Part shown: positions 32,864 to 43,429 of the stretch, one piece after another
Position numbering within the stretch: the first letter of the stretch is position 1
Layout: every line of letters begins with the position of its first letter
The notes under the pieces: generated by a model
What the model saw: the letters and a program-made list of their open reading frames with translations, nothing else
What the model was told of the DNA's origin: nothing
The model's database searches: none
Origin: Ailurus styani
Taxonomy: Eukaryota > Chordata > Mammalia > Carnivora > Ailuridae
DNA length: 64,000 nt
Assembly: GCA_002007465.1 (NCBI GenBank)
Contig: LNAC01000340.1
Location: forward strand, 1,604,141 to 1,668,140
Reading direction: 5' to 3'
Translations under genes and position numbers: made by a program

Positions 32864-33064
32864 GGTGCCTGGGTGGCTCAGTGGGTTAAAGCCTCTGCTT
32901 TCGGCTCAGGTCATGATCTCAGGGTCCTGGGATGGAGGCCCGCATCGGGCTCCCTGCTCAGCAGGGAGCCTGCTTCCCCCTCTCTCTCTCTGCCTGCCTC
33001 TCTGCCTCCTTGTGATCTCTCTCCCTCTGTAAAATAAATAAATAAAATCTTTAAAAAAAAAAAA
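32864..33064 (+). mobile_element. Young Can-SINE with TSD
   Basis: 'ggtgcctgggtggctcagtgggttaaagcctctgctttcgg', body almost identical to the copy at 29376, tail 'aaataaataaataaaatctttaaaaaaaaaaaa'. Perfect TSD aaaggagatgtgg at 32851-32863 and 33065-33077. Confidence 0.98.
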
Positions 33065-33077
33065 AAAGGAGATGTGG

Positions 33078-33839
33078 CAGAAAGCTTCACTGGGCTAACA
33101 GGCCCTTTGAAATCGGGATTCCCTGGAAAACTTTCACGTGACATCAAGTCTCAGCTATTCCGGTAGTGCCTGCTCTTGAGATTCTTACCATGATTTCCAT
33201 AGATCACTCAAAATTCATGTAGGGCAGTGTGGAATGGTTCGTGTTAAGCCGGATGTCTAAAGCTGTGAGTCTAAGGGGATTTGAGTAAACTGGAGATATA
33301 TCAAAAATGCCAGAGAAAGGACACACATAAATGTGTTTGGCTCTCTTTATTCCCAGTTGCCCTTGGTTCAATGATTCCTGATTTTCATTTGACTCATAAA
33401 GTGTGTTCAAGGGACAGCTAAGTAGGGAGCCATCAAAGCTGTGAAAAAATGAAATTCTCCTAAAATGAAGAGTCACGGGAAGGCAGAGGTAGCTGCCCAA
33501 AGTGCCTTCTTGCCTGTACTCCACCCTCTCCCTGCCCTCCGCCAAGAAAGTCACTGTTTCCTCTTTAGCAGGTGGTCATCAGGTAGCACTAAGGTAGGAG
33601 TGAGTATTTATACCCGGACATGGACACACCTTTTCCTCTCTTGAGAAGGTGTTGGGCCAACCTAGCAGGGAGTTAAAGTGGGTTTGGGTTTTCTTGTTGC
33701 TGTGGTTACTCTCCCTGCCACAGGCCCAGATTCATCCTGCCAGGAGGCTGGCCATGGGCCCAGCGTGGAGGATTTGCTCAGGTCCCTGCTCTACCCTGGT
33801 TCCCAGCAGGCCTGTACCCCCGTGTCCAGAGGGGCTTGG
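33078..33839. other. Unique sequence, no gene seen
   Basis: The 116-codon minus-strand ORF at 33204-33554 has no recognisable domain. No repeat recognised. Confidence 0.5.
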
Positions 33840-34251
33840 TGTCAATCTGCTCTGGTCGCCGTAATAAAGTACCATAGATAGGGGCTGAAATATCAGACAC
33901 TGATTTTCTCACTGTTCTGGCAACTGGAAGTTCAAGGTCAAGGTGCTGGCAGGTTAGGCGTTTGGTGAGACTGCTTCCTTGGCTTGCAGATGGCAACCTC
34001 TTCTCTGTGTAATTATATGGCCTTTTCCTGGTGAATGCACTAGAAAGAGGGAGGGGGAGGGTGGGGGGGCAAGAGTTCTCTGATGTCTCGACTTATAAGG
34101 TCACTGACCAGTCCTATCAGATCAGAAACCCACCCTTATGACCTCACTTAAATGTAATTACTTCCTTAAAAGTCCCAGCTCCAAATATAGCCACACTTGG
34201 GTTTAGGGTTTTGACATTAAGAATTTTGGGGGGACACATTCAGTCCATAAG
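33840..34251 (+). repeat. Solo LTR, MLT2-type (ERVL)
   Basis: 'tgtcaatctgctctggtcgccgtaataaagtacc', 'ctcactgttctggcaactggaagttcaaggtcaagg', 'aacccacccttatgacctc', 'aattttggggggacacattcagtccataa' are MLT2 landmarks in order. Contains a G-rich run at 34049-34069 not expected in the consensus. Confidence 0.88.
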
Positions 34252-34469
34252 ATCCTGGGCCCTCCCTGTGCTGCTCCTTCTTCTGTATCAGGCTTCTGGT
34301 AGAGGACAGGGTTTCCCTGACCCTCTGGCATGGCTTCTGCCATTCTCAGGCCTCACATGCCTGGACCTGAGACAGGGGCCTTCCAGCATCCCTGTCCCTC
34401 CATTCTGTGGCAGCCAAACTCTGCCTTGGGTCTGTGGTTGATCTTGGGCAGGAAGAATTTCCTATACTC

Positions 34470-34930
34470 TGTGCTGAGTCGAACAGCATTCCCCATAATT
34501 TATGTCCACCTGGAACCTCCAGATGGGGCCTTATTGGGATATAGAATCTTTGAAGATGTTATTAGTTAAAATGGGGCAATAGTGGATTCAGGTAGGTTCT
34601 AAAACAAATAACAAGTGTCTTTATAAGAGAAAAAAGAGGGAGATACAGAGACAGAGAGACATGCAGTAGGAAGAGAGCCCTGTGACTGAGGAGGCAGGGA
34701 CTGGAGGGATGTATCTAAAAGCCAAGGAACTCCAAGGATTTCTGGAAACCACCAGAAGCTGACAGAGAGACATGGGCCAGATTCCTCCTCCCAGCCTCCA
34801 GAAGGAAGCAACCTTGCAGGCACTTCGATTTCAGCCTTCTTGTTTCCAGAACTGTGGGAGAATACATTTATGTTGCTGAGGCTTTCTAGATCATGGTACT
34901 TTGTTACAACAGCCCAAAGAGTCAAATACA
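34470..34930 (+). repeat. Solo LTR, MLT1-type MaLR
   Basis: 'tgtgctgagtcgaacagcattcccc', 'ccagatggggccttattgggatatagaatctttgaagatg', 'aaaccaccagaagctgacagag', 'gccttcttgtttccagaactgtgggagaatac', end 'tactttgttacaacagcccaaagag'. A clear MLT1 LTR, 220 bases downstream of the MLT2 LTR in the same orientation. Confidence 0.92.
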
Positions 34931-35644
34931 CTCTCCTCCAGTTGTAGCCAATTTCAGCTTGGTGTCAGTTCACCATCCTGGACCTGAGGGGACTTCTGGT
35001 TCTTCCCCCAAGGGCAGAGGGTTTTGCTTCCACCCTGTCCCAGAGCAGTGGATTTATGTCTGTGCCCTGTGGACAAGAGGTTTGCTGCTCTTCCTTTGGC
35101 AGCTTAAGGCTTTGCTTTCTGATGAGAAGGATCTGGGAAAGCAACAAGGCTTTGAGTCTGTCCCCTCCTGCCACTTCTGGACTCTCCAGCCTCCATCCTG
35201 TCCCTCGTGTTTCTCGTGAGCAAACAGTGAAGTAAAGCTTGAGACCAAGCGCCATCTCCCTCTGTGTCTGGGCTCCTTGCTTTCCCAAACTCACATGCTA
35301 GCCCACTCTGGCCTTTAAGAAGTCATTAACATCTTAGCGGATTAAGTCCCACCCACCTGAACATCAGCTATCACTTACTCCCATGTCCCACCAAAGGTGA
35401 GGCGATCGTGTGTCCTGTCTCTCCTCAGAAGGATTTGCCTCTTGTTGGAATGCAGTTTACTAAGTAGCTTTGCAATCTCAGCTCCCTGGTAGTCTCAAGG
35501 AAAGTGATGATTTTATAAGTTATTCAGCATTTTCTTCCCTGTCACGATGGGATCAATATTCTCTTGGAGTTTTCATCATTCTAAGTAGAAATGTAATTCC
35601 TTAACTAGCATTTGTCCTAAACATAAGTTAGTGCAATTTCTCAA
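34931..35644. other. Unique sequence, no gene seen
   Basis: ORFs of ~108 codons lie face to face on both strands at 34893-35294. No domain recognised. Confidence 0.5.
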
Positions 35645-35745
35645 GGGCCTAGATTTGACTCTTGGCTCTAAAACTCACTAGCTCTGGGACCTTGGGCAAG
35701 TTGCCTACTTTTGCTGAGACTTGGTTTCCTCAAGGTTAGAATGAA
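35645..35745 (+). repeat. MIR SINE fragment
   Basis: 'tttgactcttggctctaaaactcactagctctgggaccttgggcaagttgcc' is the sense MIR 5' half. Confidence 0.85.
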
Positions 35746-36604
35746 AGCTTGACACAAGTCCCATTCAGTTCTCATAGCCATTATTTTAAAAGAAGGTTCT
35801 GGAGCAAAATCTCACAGACTGAACTATTCTTAGTTTTGCCTTATTTTAATGTCAGATTTTCAGAGTACCTGGTCTTGATTGGATCAAAAAATGTGGTTGT
35901 TGTTTGTTTGTTTTTTCAAATATTGGTTGGGAAAGTAGGTAGGTAAGAAGATTCTCCCTCTTTAGATTCCTGGCTTTGATGGGCTTCTAATCATAAGGAA
36001 GGTGTAGCCTTTGAAGCAGACAGACCATAAGGCTTGCATACTTCTTCAGCCTACCATAGTAGTTAAAGAACTTACTTTAAACTTATTTTTATTGTATTTC
36101 TAGCACATAGAAAAAGTTGTATTGGTGCCAGATAAGGCAAAATCTGTCAATGGGGAGTTTTTCATTTTCTGTTACTCCTGAGACACTCAGGCACTTGATG
36201 TGGCAGCTGCAATGCCAGGGCCCTGGTGTAGATGCTGGAGACAAGGAGACAGTTTCCCCAAACAGTTTGCCACAGCCCCCGTCATCTGGCTTGAACAGTT
36301 TTTAATGGGATTCTATCTTGGGGACAGGCCAAACCCAGGCTCCTCCCTAAAATAAAGCAGTCCATGTGAGCTGGGGCTGTTTACAGAATGTCTGCAGCCT
36401 TTTGGCCTACCAGAGTTTACTGTGGTTGGTGTTAGTTGAAAGAGAACGGTTCTTCTAAGAGTCCTTGTGAGGCTTCATGAGGGACTACAAGAGGAAGACT
36501 CAAGAAATGAGAAAAATCACGGAAGAAAGTGTAATAGGACTTTTTTTTCCCAGTTATCCCACTAAAAGAAATATGTAAGTTGGGAAAATTGTTTTATTTA
36601 TGTG
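35746..36604. other. Unique sequence, no gene seen
   Basis: No repeat or exon recognised. A short T run interrupts at 36541-36548. Confidence 0.5.
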
Positions 36605-36950
36605 TTCATTTGTTTATTCAACACATATTTACTGGCTAGCTATTAAGTGCCAAGTACTATGCCAGATGCTTGAGGCACTACAGTTAACAACAAAGATAAG
36701 GGCTTTGCACCCATGAAGCCTAGAACCTAGCTGGGAAGGGATTAACTAGATATTTACATAAAATAATATTTTAAATTATATTTGGGATAAATACTGGTAA
36801 TAAGAAGTACAAGTCTAGAGGATTAGAAAAGGCTTCCCTGAGGAAGTGACACTTTGACTTAGATTTGAAGCATAAGTAAGCACTGAATAGATTTTTCAGA
36901 AGGAAGAAAAGGATATTTCAATTAAAGAAAAGCATGGCAGGAAGGAGTTT
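36605..36950 (-). repeat. L2 LINE 3' region
   Basis: 'gtttattcaacacatatttactggctagctattaagtgcc', 'ggcttccctgaggaagtgacactttgacttagatttgaag', '...cagaaggaagaaaaggatatttc' is a long inverted L2 3' UTR. Confidence 0.88.
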
Positions 36951-37102
36951 GGAAAAACCAACGTATACAAGAAAAATGACCTACATATACTGATGTTTGG
37001 AGAGTCCTCTCAAATGCACACATTGGCTCTAAATAGTATAAAGCCTACTGGAAGGCAAATCCTGTTCTTGCATACAGTGCTTCCAATCACTATGCTTCAT
37101 TC

Positions 37103-37343
37103 TTATTTTTCCTTTTTTAAAAAAAGATTTCATTTATTTATTTGAGAGAGAGAGAGAGAAAGCAGCGAGATAGAGAGAGAGCACGAGCAGGGGTGAGCAT
37201 TAGAGGGAGAGGAACAAGTAGACTCCCTGCAGAGCAGTGACCCTCCCCCCAGCCACTCCCCAAGACGGAACTCCATCCCAGGACCCCAGGATCATGACCC
37301 GAGCCGAAGGCAGACGCTTAACTGACTGAGCCACCAGGGCGCT
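37103..37343 (-). mobile_element. Can-SINE, old long form
   Basis: 'aaaaaaagatttcatttatttatttgagagagagag', 'gcacgagcaggggtgagc', 'catgacccgagccgaaggcagacgcttaactgactgagccaccagggcgctcc'. Approximate TSD ctatgcttcattc (37090-37102) / ctattcttcattc (37344-37356). Extra sequence in the middle and many changes indicate an old copy. Confidence 0.93.
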
Positions 37344-37861
37344 CCTATTCTTCATTCACTGTTAAGTAAGAACAGGCAAATAAGGATATCCAGACCTTTA
37401 AGAGAGTCCTTTAATATGAAATTCAGAAATGCAAGAAAAAGTCAAGAGGAACTTGGTAGAACAATCTCATTTTCAGGGAGCAGAAAGAAATTTTAAAATC
37501 AAACAACGCTATACTAAAACATTCAGAGAAATACAAGAAGTTTTTGCATCCATGACAAAAGGACAAGTTAGCATAAAAAATAACATGTAGAGAAATAAGA
37601 TAGAGCTCTTGGAAATTAAAATTATGATAGTTGGAATGAAAAAATAGTAGAAGGGTTGGAAATTAAAGTCGAGGATATTTTCTGGAATATATAAAAAGTC
37701 AAAGAGATAGAAAATCGGAGAGAAAAGATAAGGAACTGATTCTATCGGACCCGGAGGTTCAATAGTCTACTGAAAGGAGGTCCAAAAAGATACAACAGAG
37801 GAGAAGAAGAGAAAGGAAATTATTAAGGAAATAAAAAGGTATTATGGACATGCAGAAATAA

Positions 37862-38207
37862 TCATAATACTCCTATTGAGACGTAGAATCTATTTCTCTA
37901 CCTCCTGAGTCTAAGCTGGGTTTGTGACTTGCTTTATCCAATAGAATGTGGCAGAAGCTCTGAGCCTAGTCCTCGAGAAGCTCTGTATTTCCATGCTTGC
38001 TCTTGGACCACTGCTAATTCCTGCAAACCGTATGAGCAAGGCTGGCTACACTGAGGGAGGATGAGAGGCACAGAGAGGTGAATCCAGCTGAGTCCAACCT
38101 ATATTAGCTGAGCCTGACCAGATCATCAGAACTGCCGGCAGAACTCAGACCAAATCACTATCACTGACTAAATTTTGGGGTGATATCCATGCAACAGAAG
38201 TTGGCAC
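37862..38207 (+). repeat. MLT1-like LTR fragment inside the old L1
   Basis: 'gacttgctttatccaatagaatgtggcagaagctctgagcc', 'gctcttggaccactgctaattcctgcaaaccgtatgagc', 'gaactgccggcagaactcagac' match the order of the LTR at 30590-31112. Both flanks resume old L1 sequence. Confidence 0.65.
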
Positions 38208-38382
38208 AATGAGTTTCTTGACTGTAGAGTTTTACCCAGGGCCCATCCCAATAAGTGAATTAAAGGCTCACACAAAGGCACGGCTTATGAAATTTCAGAT
38301 CTTTATGAGATAAGGAGAAAATCCTAAAGGAAAAACAGATCACATTAAAAAGGAACAAAAATGAGAATGGCATTGAAATTCT

Positions 38383-38618
38383 AGGGAACAATAATGAAAC
38401 AAGATGGGATGGGGAAGGAGACGAACCATAAGAGACTCCTAATCTCACAAAACAAACCGAGGGTTCCTGGGGGGTGGGAGGGTAGGGATAGGGTGGCTGG
38501 TTATGGACATTGGGGAGGGTTTGTGCTATGGTGAGTGCTGTGAAAGGCGTAAGCCTGATGATTCACAGACCTGTACTCCTGGGGCAAACAATAATAATAA
38601 AAATAAATTTAAAAAAAA
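38383..38618 (+). mobile_element. Carnivore L1 3' UTR, 5'-truncated, TSD gaaattct
   Basis: 'agggaacaataatgaaacaag', 'gaaccataagagactcctaatctcac', G-rich tract, 'gtgctatggtgagtgctgtgaaaggcgtaag', tail '(aat)n...aaaaaaaa'. TSD gaaattct at 38375-38382 and 38619-38626. Removing it rejoins the old L1. Confidence 0.95.
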
Positions 38619-38726
38619 GAAATTCTTAATAGCAACACTAGATACTGGAAGATACTAGGCCAATAATACCTCTGAAGTTTGAAGGGAAAAATATTTCCAA
38701 TCTAGATGTTTTCTATCTAAATAAGA

Positions 38727-39358
38727 CATATTAATTCTCTATTGCTGCCATAACAAATAGTCACAAACTCAGCAGCTTAGAACAATACAAATTTATTACC
38801 TCACAGTTTTAGAGGTCAGAAGTATGACAGTCTTGGCTGGTTATTCAGGCTTGGGTTTGCAAGGCTGAAATCCCAGTGTTGGCCAGATTGTGTTCCTTTC
38901 TGAAAGCTCTAGATTGAGAGAATTCTCTTCCAGTCTCATTCAGATTGTTGACAGAGTTAAGTTCCTGTCAGTTTTAGGACAGAGATCCCCACTTCTTCAC
39001 CAGCTATTGACCACAGGGGGTCATTGTCAGCTTTAAGGGAGCTGCCAGCATTCCTTGGTTCATGGCTTCCTTGCTTGGTCTTCAGAGCCAGCCTTGCTTC
39101 ACCAAGTCCTTCTCACTTCAAATCTCTTTAATGTCACCTCTGCCTCATCTCCCTTCTTTTCAGCTAGAGAAAAGTTCCTGATTTTATGGACTCATGCAGT
39201 TATAGGACACCCATCTGGATAGTCTAAAGTATTTTCCCCATCTCAAGATCCATAATTTTCATGACATCTGTAAATTCCCTCTTGTATTATGTAACATATT
39301 CACAGATTCTAGAGTTAGGGTGTGGACATTTTGGGGGGATTATTATTCTGCCTACCAA
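38727..39358 (+). repeat. Solo ERVL-type LTR inside the old L1
   Basis: 'atattaattctctattgctgccataacaaatagtcac', 'ctcacagttttagaggtcagaag', 'ccttctcacttcaaatctc', 'tgtaacatattcacagattctagagttagggtgtggac', 'attattctgcctacca' form a complete old LTR of MLT2-like class. The subfamily is not certain. Confidence 0.8.
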
Positions 39359-39466
39359 ACTGTGAAACAAGTGTAAACCTGGAATAAGACATTGTATCAA
39401 AATGTATCTTCCTGTCTTCTGCTTCTCAGAAAGCCATTGGTAGATGGCCTTCACAAACAAGGTAGT

Positions 39467-39488
39467 AAAAAAAAAAAAAAAAAAAAAA
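39467..39488 (+). repeat. 22-bp poly(A) run
   Basis: Uninterrupted A22 within the old L1 3' region. Probably an expanded A-rich site of the L1, since the flanking sequence continues the same element. Confidence 0.9.
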
Positions 39489-40742
39489 TGAGTGATTTTT
39501 AGGACCAGAAGATGGCGGTGATGGAAGCCTCCAGACAAGACCTCTGTGGCAGATCGAGGTAAGAAATGTATGAAAAACGTTACTGAAGAGGATGGGGAAA
39601 GTGCTGAGCTAAGAAACTGGAAATGAGTGGGTCTGTAAGATTAAAGGTGAAGGGAAGAGTACATAAGCCCTGCACTCTAGTTGATAAAGTTGAGTCCCAT
39701 AGTGGTACAGCTAATAATACTGAAACCAACATACACATATACTGGAAGTGAACAATTAAGTAAGTGATGACAGATACCAGGAACCAGGTTTCTCACTGTT
39801 GGAGTAGGAGATTACAGATAAGTGAGGGCCTAGATCCATCCATGTAGTACAGGATGAAGTTGGATACGTCAGTAAGAACTCTTTCTAGGTACAGATGTTT
39901 ACACATAGAAACGTCTACAGAGATAAAGCTATACACTGATTATATACGCACATGTATCTCCTTGTTCTATCAGCTGAGAGGGTCTAGAAACAACGATGCT
40001 CTGATGACAATGAGCACACCTCATGACCAGATCTTAGTTTCTAATACCATTCTTCAATAAAAGGAATCAGGGCTCCCTGGAGAAAAGGTTGATTCTAAGA
40101 CTGTGGTCGGAAATGTATAAGATGATCATGGAATATCTTGTAGTGCCAGAAAATAAGAAAGTACTCAAAGACAAACAGACAAAGCCCACAATAATAAATA
40201 ATAAAGGTATGTCAAAGGTGTACAGAAGGAGAATTAAGTTCACCCACAGTTGTTTGGAGCTGCAAAATATTTAAGGAAGTAAGTAGGATTGCATTAACCC
40301 AAAGTATAAAAAGATTCCATGAGTCAATACTGATAGAAATAAATGATTGAATAAATAAGTAAGTGGAGGGAAATAGACAAGACTCCTATGCAGAAGAATT
40401 CTAAATAATTTATGTAGCTACTCCATCCTTGAAGTGATAGAACATAACTTCCCACTCCTTTAGTGTGGGCTACACATAGTGGCTTTCCTCCAAAGAATAG
40501 AGTATGGAAGTATGGAAAAGGGAAAGAAAATACCAACTTTACTGTGGAGAAAGTAGACAAGCCAGGTGGCAAAGGTTAAGTTCAATGTTAAGTCATATGG
40601 ATAGTACATACCCCTGATATAATAGCACGTTGTCTCTGTGGTCTCTCTTGCCCAAACCCAGTCAAACGATGAGAAAAATACCAGACAAATCCTGATTGAA
40701 GGGCATTCTATGAATATCTGACCTATACTCTTCAAAACCATG

Positions 40743-40851
40743 TGGGGAGGGTTTGTGCTGTGGTGAGTGCTGTGAAAGGTGTAAACCTGATGATTCATAG
40801 ACCTGTACCCCTGGGTCAAACAAAACAAAACAAAAAAAACCCAAAAAAACC
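40743..40851 (+). mobile_element. Carnivore L1 3' end, ~110 bp
   Basis: 'tggggagggtttgtgctgtggtgagtgctgtgaaaggtg', 'gtacccctgggtcaaacaaaacaaaac' plus an A-rich tail. TSD aaccatg at 40736-40742 and 40852-40858. Same 3' UTR lineage as the copy at 38383-38618. Confidence 0.93.
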
Positions 40852-41205
40852 AACCATGAAGGTCATCAGAAACAAGCAGAGTCTGAGAAACCATCAAACC
40901 ATCACAGCCCAGAGGAACCTAGGGAGACATGGCAACTAAACATGATGGTTGTACTAGATGAGGTCCTGGCTCAGAAAATAAAAACATTAGATAAAAACTA
41001 AAGGAATCTGAATAAAGTATGGACATTACTTAAGAATGTATTAATATTTGTTCATTAGTTGTAAAAAATGTATCCTACTGATATAAGATGTTAATGGTAG
41101 AGGAAACTGGGTGCAAGGTACATGGATATTTTCTATAATATCTTCACAATAATTTTGTAAATTTAAAACTTCTAAGTGAAAAGTTGATTTAAAAAGATAG
41201 ATTAG

Positions 41206-41419
41206 AACATATTGCGATGCACTGCAATAGTAAGGATAATTATTATTTAGTGAAATTTTTGTTCTTGCCAACTATAAATAGACATGTAGACATACACTAG
41301 GTCTTGATGTACATTCTTTTCTTTCTAGGGATTATAAAAAGTTTGGAAAACTCTGGATCAGAAGATGGCTGTTGGCTCTACTGTTTCTTAAAGTTATTCA
41401 TTTTGAGTTGTCGATGAGA
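41206..41419. other. Unique sequence, no gene seen
   Basis: AT-rich unique DNA between the old L1 and the next L2. Nothing recognised. Confidence 0.5.
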
Positions 41420-41700
41420 GGTTTCATTTGTCTAGTCAACAATCACTCAGTGATTAATCACCGTGTCCAGAGTACGGTGCTTCCTACCGAAAGGGATGTC
41501 ACAGATGAACAAGACACAGGGTTTCATCTGTTAGAGACAGAAGCAGAAAAACAAATACAATGTCATACAAAAGCCTGTGAGATAAATGCTAGCCAGAGGT
41601 TTATAAAAACGCCATGAAAGCACAGAGGACAGAGGAATAAGAGTGGACCCAGAGGGTTGGGAAAGGCTGAATGGGAGCTGGCGTTTTAGTTAGACTTTAA
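41420..41700 (-). repeat. L2 LINE fragment
   Basis: 'aagcctgtgagataaatgctagc', 'catgaaagcacagaggacagaggaataag', 'ggttgggaaaggctgaatggg' follows inverted L2 order. Confidence 0.6.
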
Positions 41701-41714
41701 AAAATACGATGAGG

Positions 41715-41915
41715 ATCCCTAATGCTTGCTCAGCACTTCCTATGTTGCCAGAGTCTTTGCAAGAACATTACGGGGATCATCTTATTTTATCCTCACACAT
41801 CCTTCTGGCTAGGTGCTAGTTTTACTCCCACTTTACGGAAGAACAAACTAAAGCTTTAAAAAGGTGCAAGATACACAGCTATGAAGTGGTGGGCTGAGAT
41901 CTGTGCCATGTCCTG
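41715..41915 (-). repeat. MIR SINE
   Basis: 'ttgctcagcacttcctatgttgccagag', 'cttattttatcctcacacatcc', 'tttacggaagaacaaactaaag', 'cacagctatgaagtggtgggc' is an inverted MIR. Confidence 0.8.
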
Positions 41916-41924
41916 TGCCTTGAC

Positions 41925-42330
41925 ATTGCTTACCCTACCTGTCCCAGCTCCAGCCCCTCCCTCCTGTTCGTTCTACCCTACTCTATTTCCCTCTAGCTAC
42001 AGAGTGAGATTTAGGATTCCCATTCCCTTGAAATAGTGTTCTTTTTTTTGCCTTTGCTCCCACCACCCCTCTCCCATCTCCCCTCTGAAACAGTCCTCCA
42101 TAACCTTCACAGCCCAACTCAATGGCTGGTCTCCTTTGTGTAGCAATCCTTCATTCTTGTCTCTTCCGGGAGAATCCACTGCTCCCTTGCTTCTGTAAAG
42201 CTTTTGTTGAAAAACCTATCTCCTCCACCTCTACCCCGCTCAGATCAGGGCTGGTCATCTTTCTCTTTGTGTTTCTGCCTCCCAGTAGAGTATGTGGCAC
42301 ACTGTGGTTGCCCAATAAATGAGAAGAGAA
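41925..42330 (+). repeat. L2 LINE 3' region
   Basis: CT-rich body with 'caacccttcat..tgctcccttgcttctgtaaagc'-like blocks, then 'gtatgtggcacactgtggttgcccaataaatgag' as the terminus. Confidence 0.7.
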
Positions 42331-42369
42331 GGAGGAAAGAATTGTAGGATTGCTATGAGTAAATAGGAG

Positions 42370-42625
42370 AGACAGGCATCCCAAGCTGAGAACAAGACAA
42401 GTAAACGTGGAGAAGTGGCCTGGCAGTGATGGGGTGTCATGTGCCCAGAAGCAGACTAAACATGCCAGCCTGGGGCCAGATTGTGCAGAGCTGGGATGCT
42501 TTGCCAGGAAGCCAGAGCTTTATTCTGTAGATAATAGTGCCCCGTGGAGGGGTTTCAGAGTTGGGGGACAAGATTTGAATGGAGTGACACACTCTATTCA
42601 ATTCTATTTTCTCACCTTCGAAGAG
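42370..42625 (-). repeat. L2 LINE fragment
   Basis: 'gaacaagacaagtaaacgtggagaagtggcc', 'ggggccagattgtgcagagctgggatgctttgcc', 'ccagagctttattctgtagataatagtg' is the inverted L2 3' body. The mirrored copy just upstream makes a tail-to-tail L2 pair. Confidence 0.75.
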
Positions 42626-42649
42626 GTTGGAGGGCAAGAGGAAATATGA

Positions 42650-42880
42650 AAACTAATATTTACTGTATACCCATTATATTTCAGGCACTGTTCTAAAAAT
42701 CTTTATATAAATCCTCTCATTAATTCTCACAGCAACCCAATTCACCAGCTCTTTTCCCTGGTTTTATGATCGAGAAGATGGAGCTCAACAGGTTAAGGAA
42801 CACCATTAAGAAATGGCAGATCCTGGAGCTGGACTCAAGTTTGCCTGATTCCAAAGCTCATATTTCCCACCACAGAATCC
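42650..42880 (-). repeat. MIR SINE
   Basis: 'atatttactgtatacccattatatttcaggcactgttc', 'atcctctcattaattctcacagcaaccc', 'gagctggactcaagtttgcctgattcc' is an almost complete inverted MIR. Confidence 0.9.
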
Positions 42881-43429
42881 CACATCCTTAAAAAACTCTT
42901 CAAAGCCCCTTCTCTTCCTCTTAAACCCTTCTCCTTGTCCCTTGACCTGCTTGTCTCTGCCCTTTCCCTCCTGTTTCCCTGGACTTAAGTAGCAGCTGGT
43001 TGGTGACCAGAGCCCTAGCAGTAGGATCACAGTGATGGTTTTATTTCACACCCTCCATGGAGGACAGGGAGCCCGAGCTGGAGCAGGCCAGCGGGGGGCA
43101 CTGGCCGGGTGCACTCTTTCTGTATGCTGCAGATGACCTTGACTTCTGGGAATCTTTCTGATTTTTCAAAGGAGACCTTCCCTCTAGCTAATGAGTCACA
43201 TAAGATAAGAGGTTACCTATTTTAGCTGCTTGAGTGTTTTGAAACCTCTTTTTGGATGTACTTTTTGTAACTTTCTTTCTAAAACACTTTTCTTCTAAGT
43301 CCTTCAGACTAACCAACAACACAGAAGGAGTTATGAACTGGAAAAAAAAAAAAAAAAGAAAGAAAAGCAGCCCTTCATTTCTTGATAATGGTATTATGAT
43401 TCTGGCATTCAGCTCCAAGCTTCCCCGAA
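42881..43429. other. Unique sequence, no gene seen
   Basis: Contains an A15 run at 43341-43356 after 'gaactgg'. No exon or repeat recognised. Confidence 0.5.

Larger units (their letters stand above)
37380..41205 (+). repeat. Ancient L1 (L1M4/L1ME-type) 3' region, broken by four insertions
   Basis: Segments 37380-37860, 38208-38382, 38619-38726, 39360-40742 and 40852-41205 read in order as one old L1 3' region: 'gttggaattaaa...gatagaaaatcggagagaaaagataagg', 'gaaatttcagatctttatgagataaggagaaaatcctaaagg', 'tagcaacactagatactggaagatac', 'ggaataagacattgtatc', 'ggtcatcagaaacaagcagagtctgagaaac', 'gaataaagtatggacattac', and terminus 'gtaaatttaaaacttctaagtgaaaag'. No ORF2 coding capacity remains. The intervening pieces are two LTRs and two young L1 tails. 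Confidence 0.72.

Noticed and set aside
39360..39490. Processed pseudogene ending in poly(A)
   Set aside because: The bases on both sides of the A22 run continue the same old L1 3' region, and there is no TSD or recognisable mRNA.
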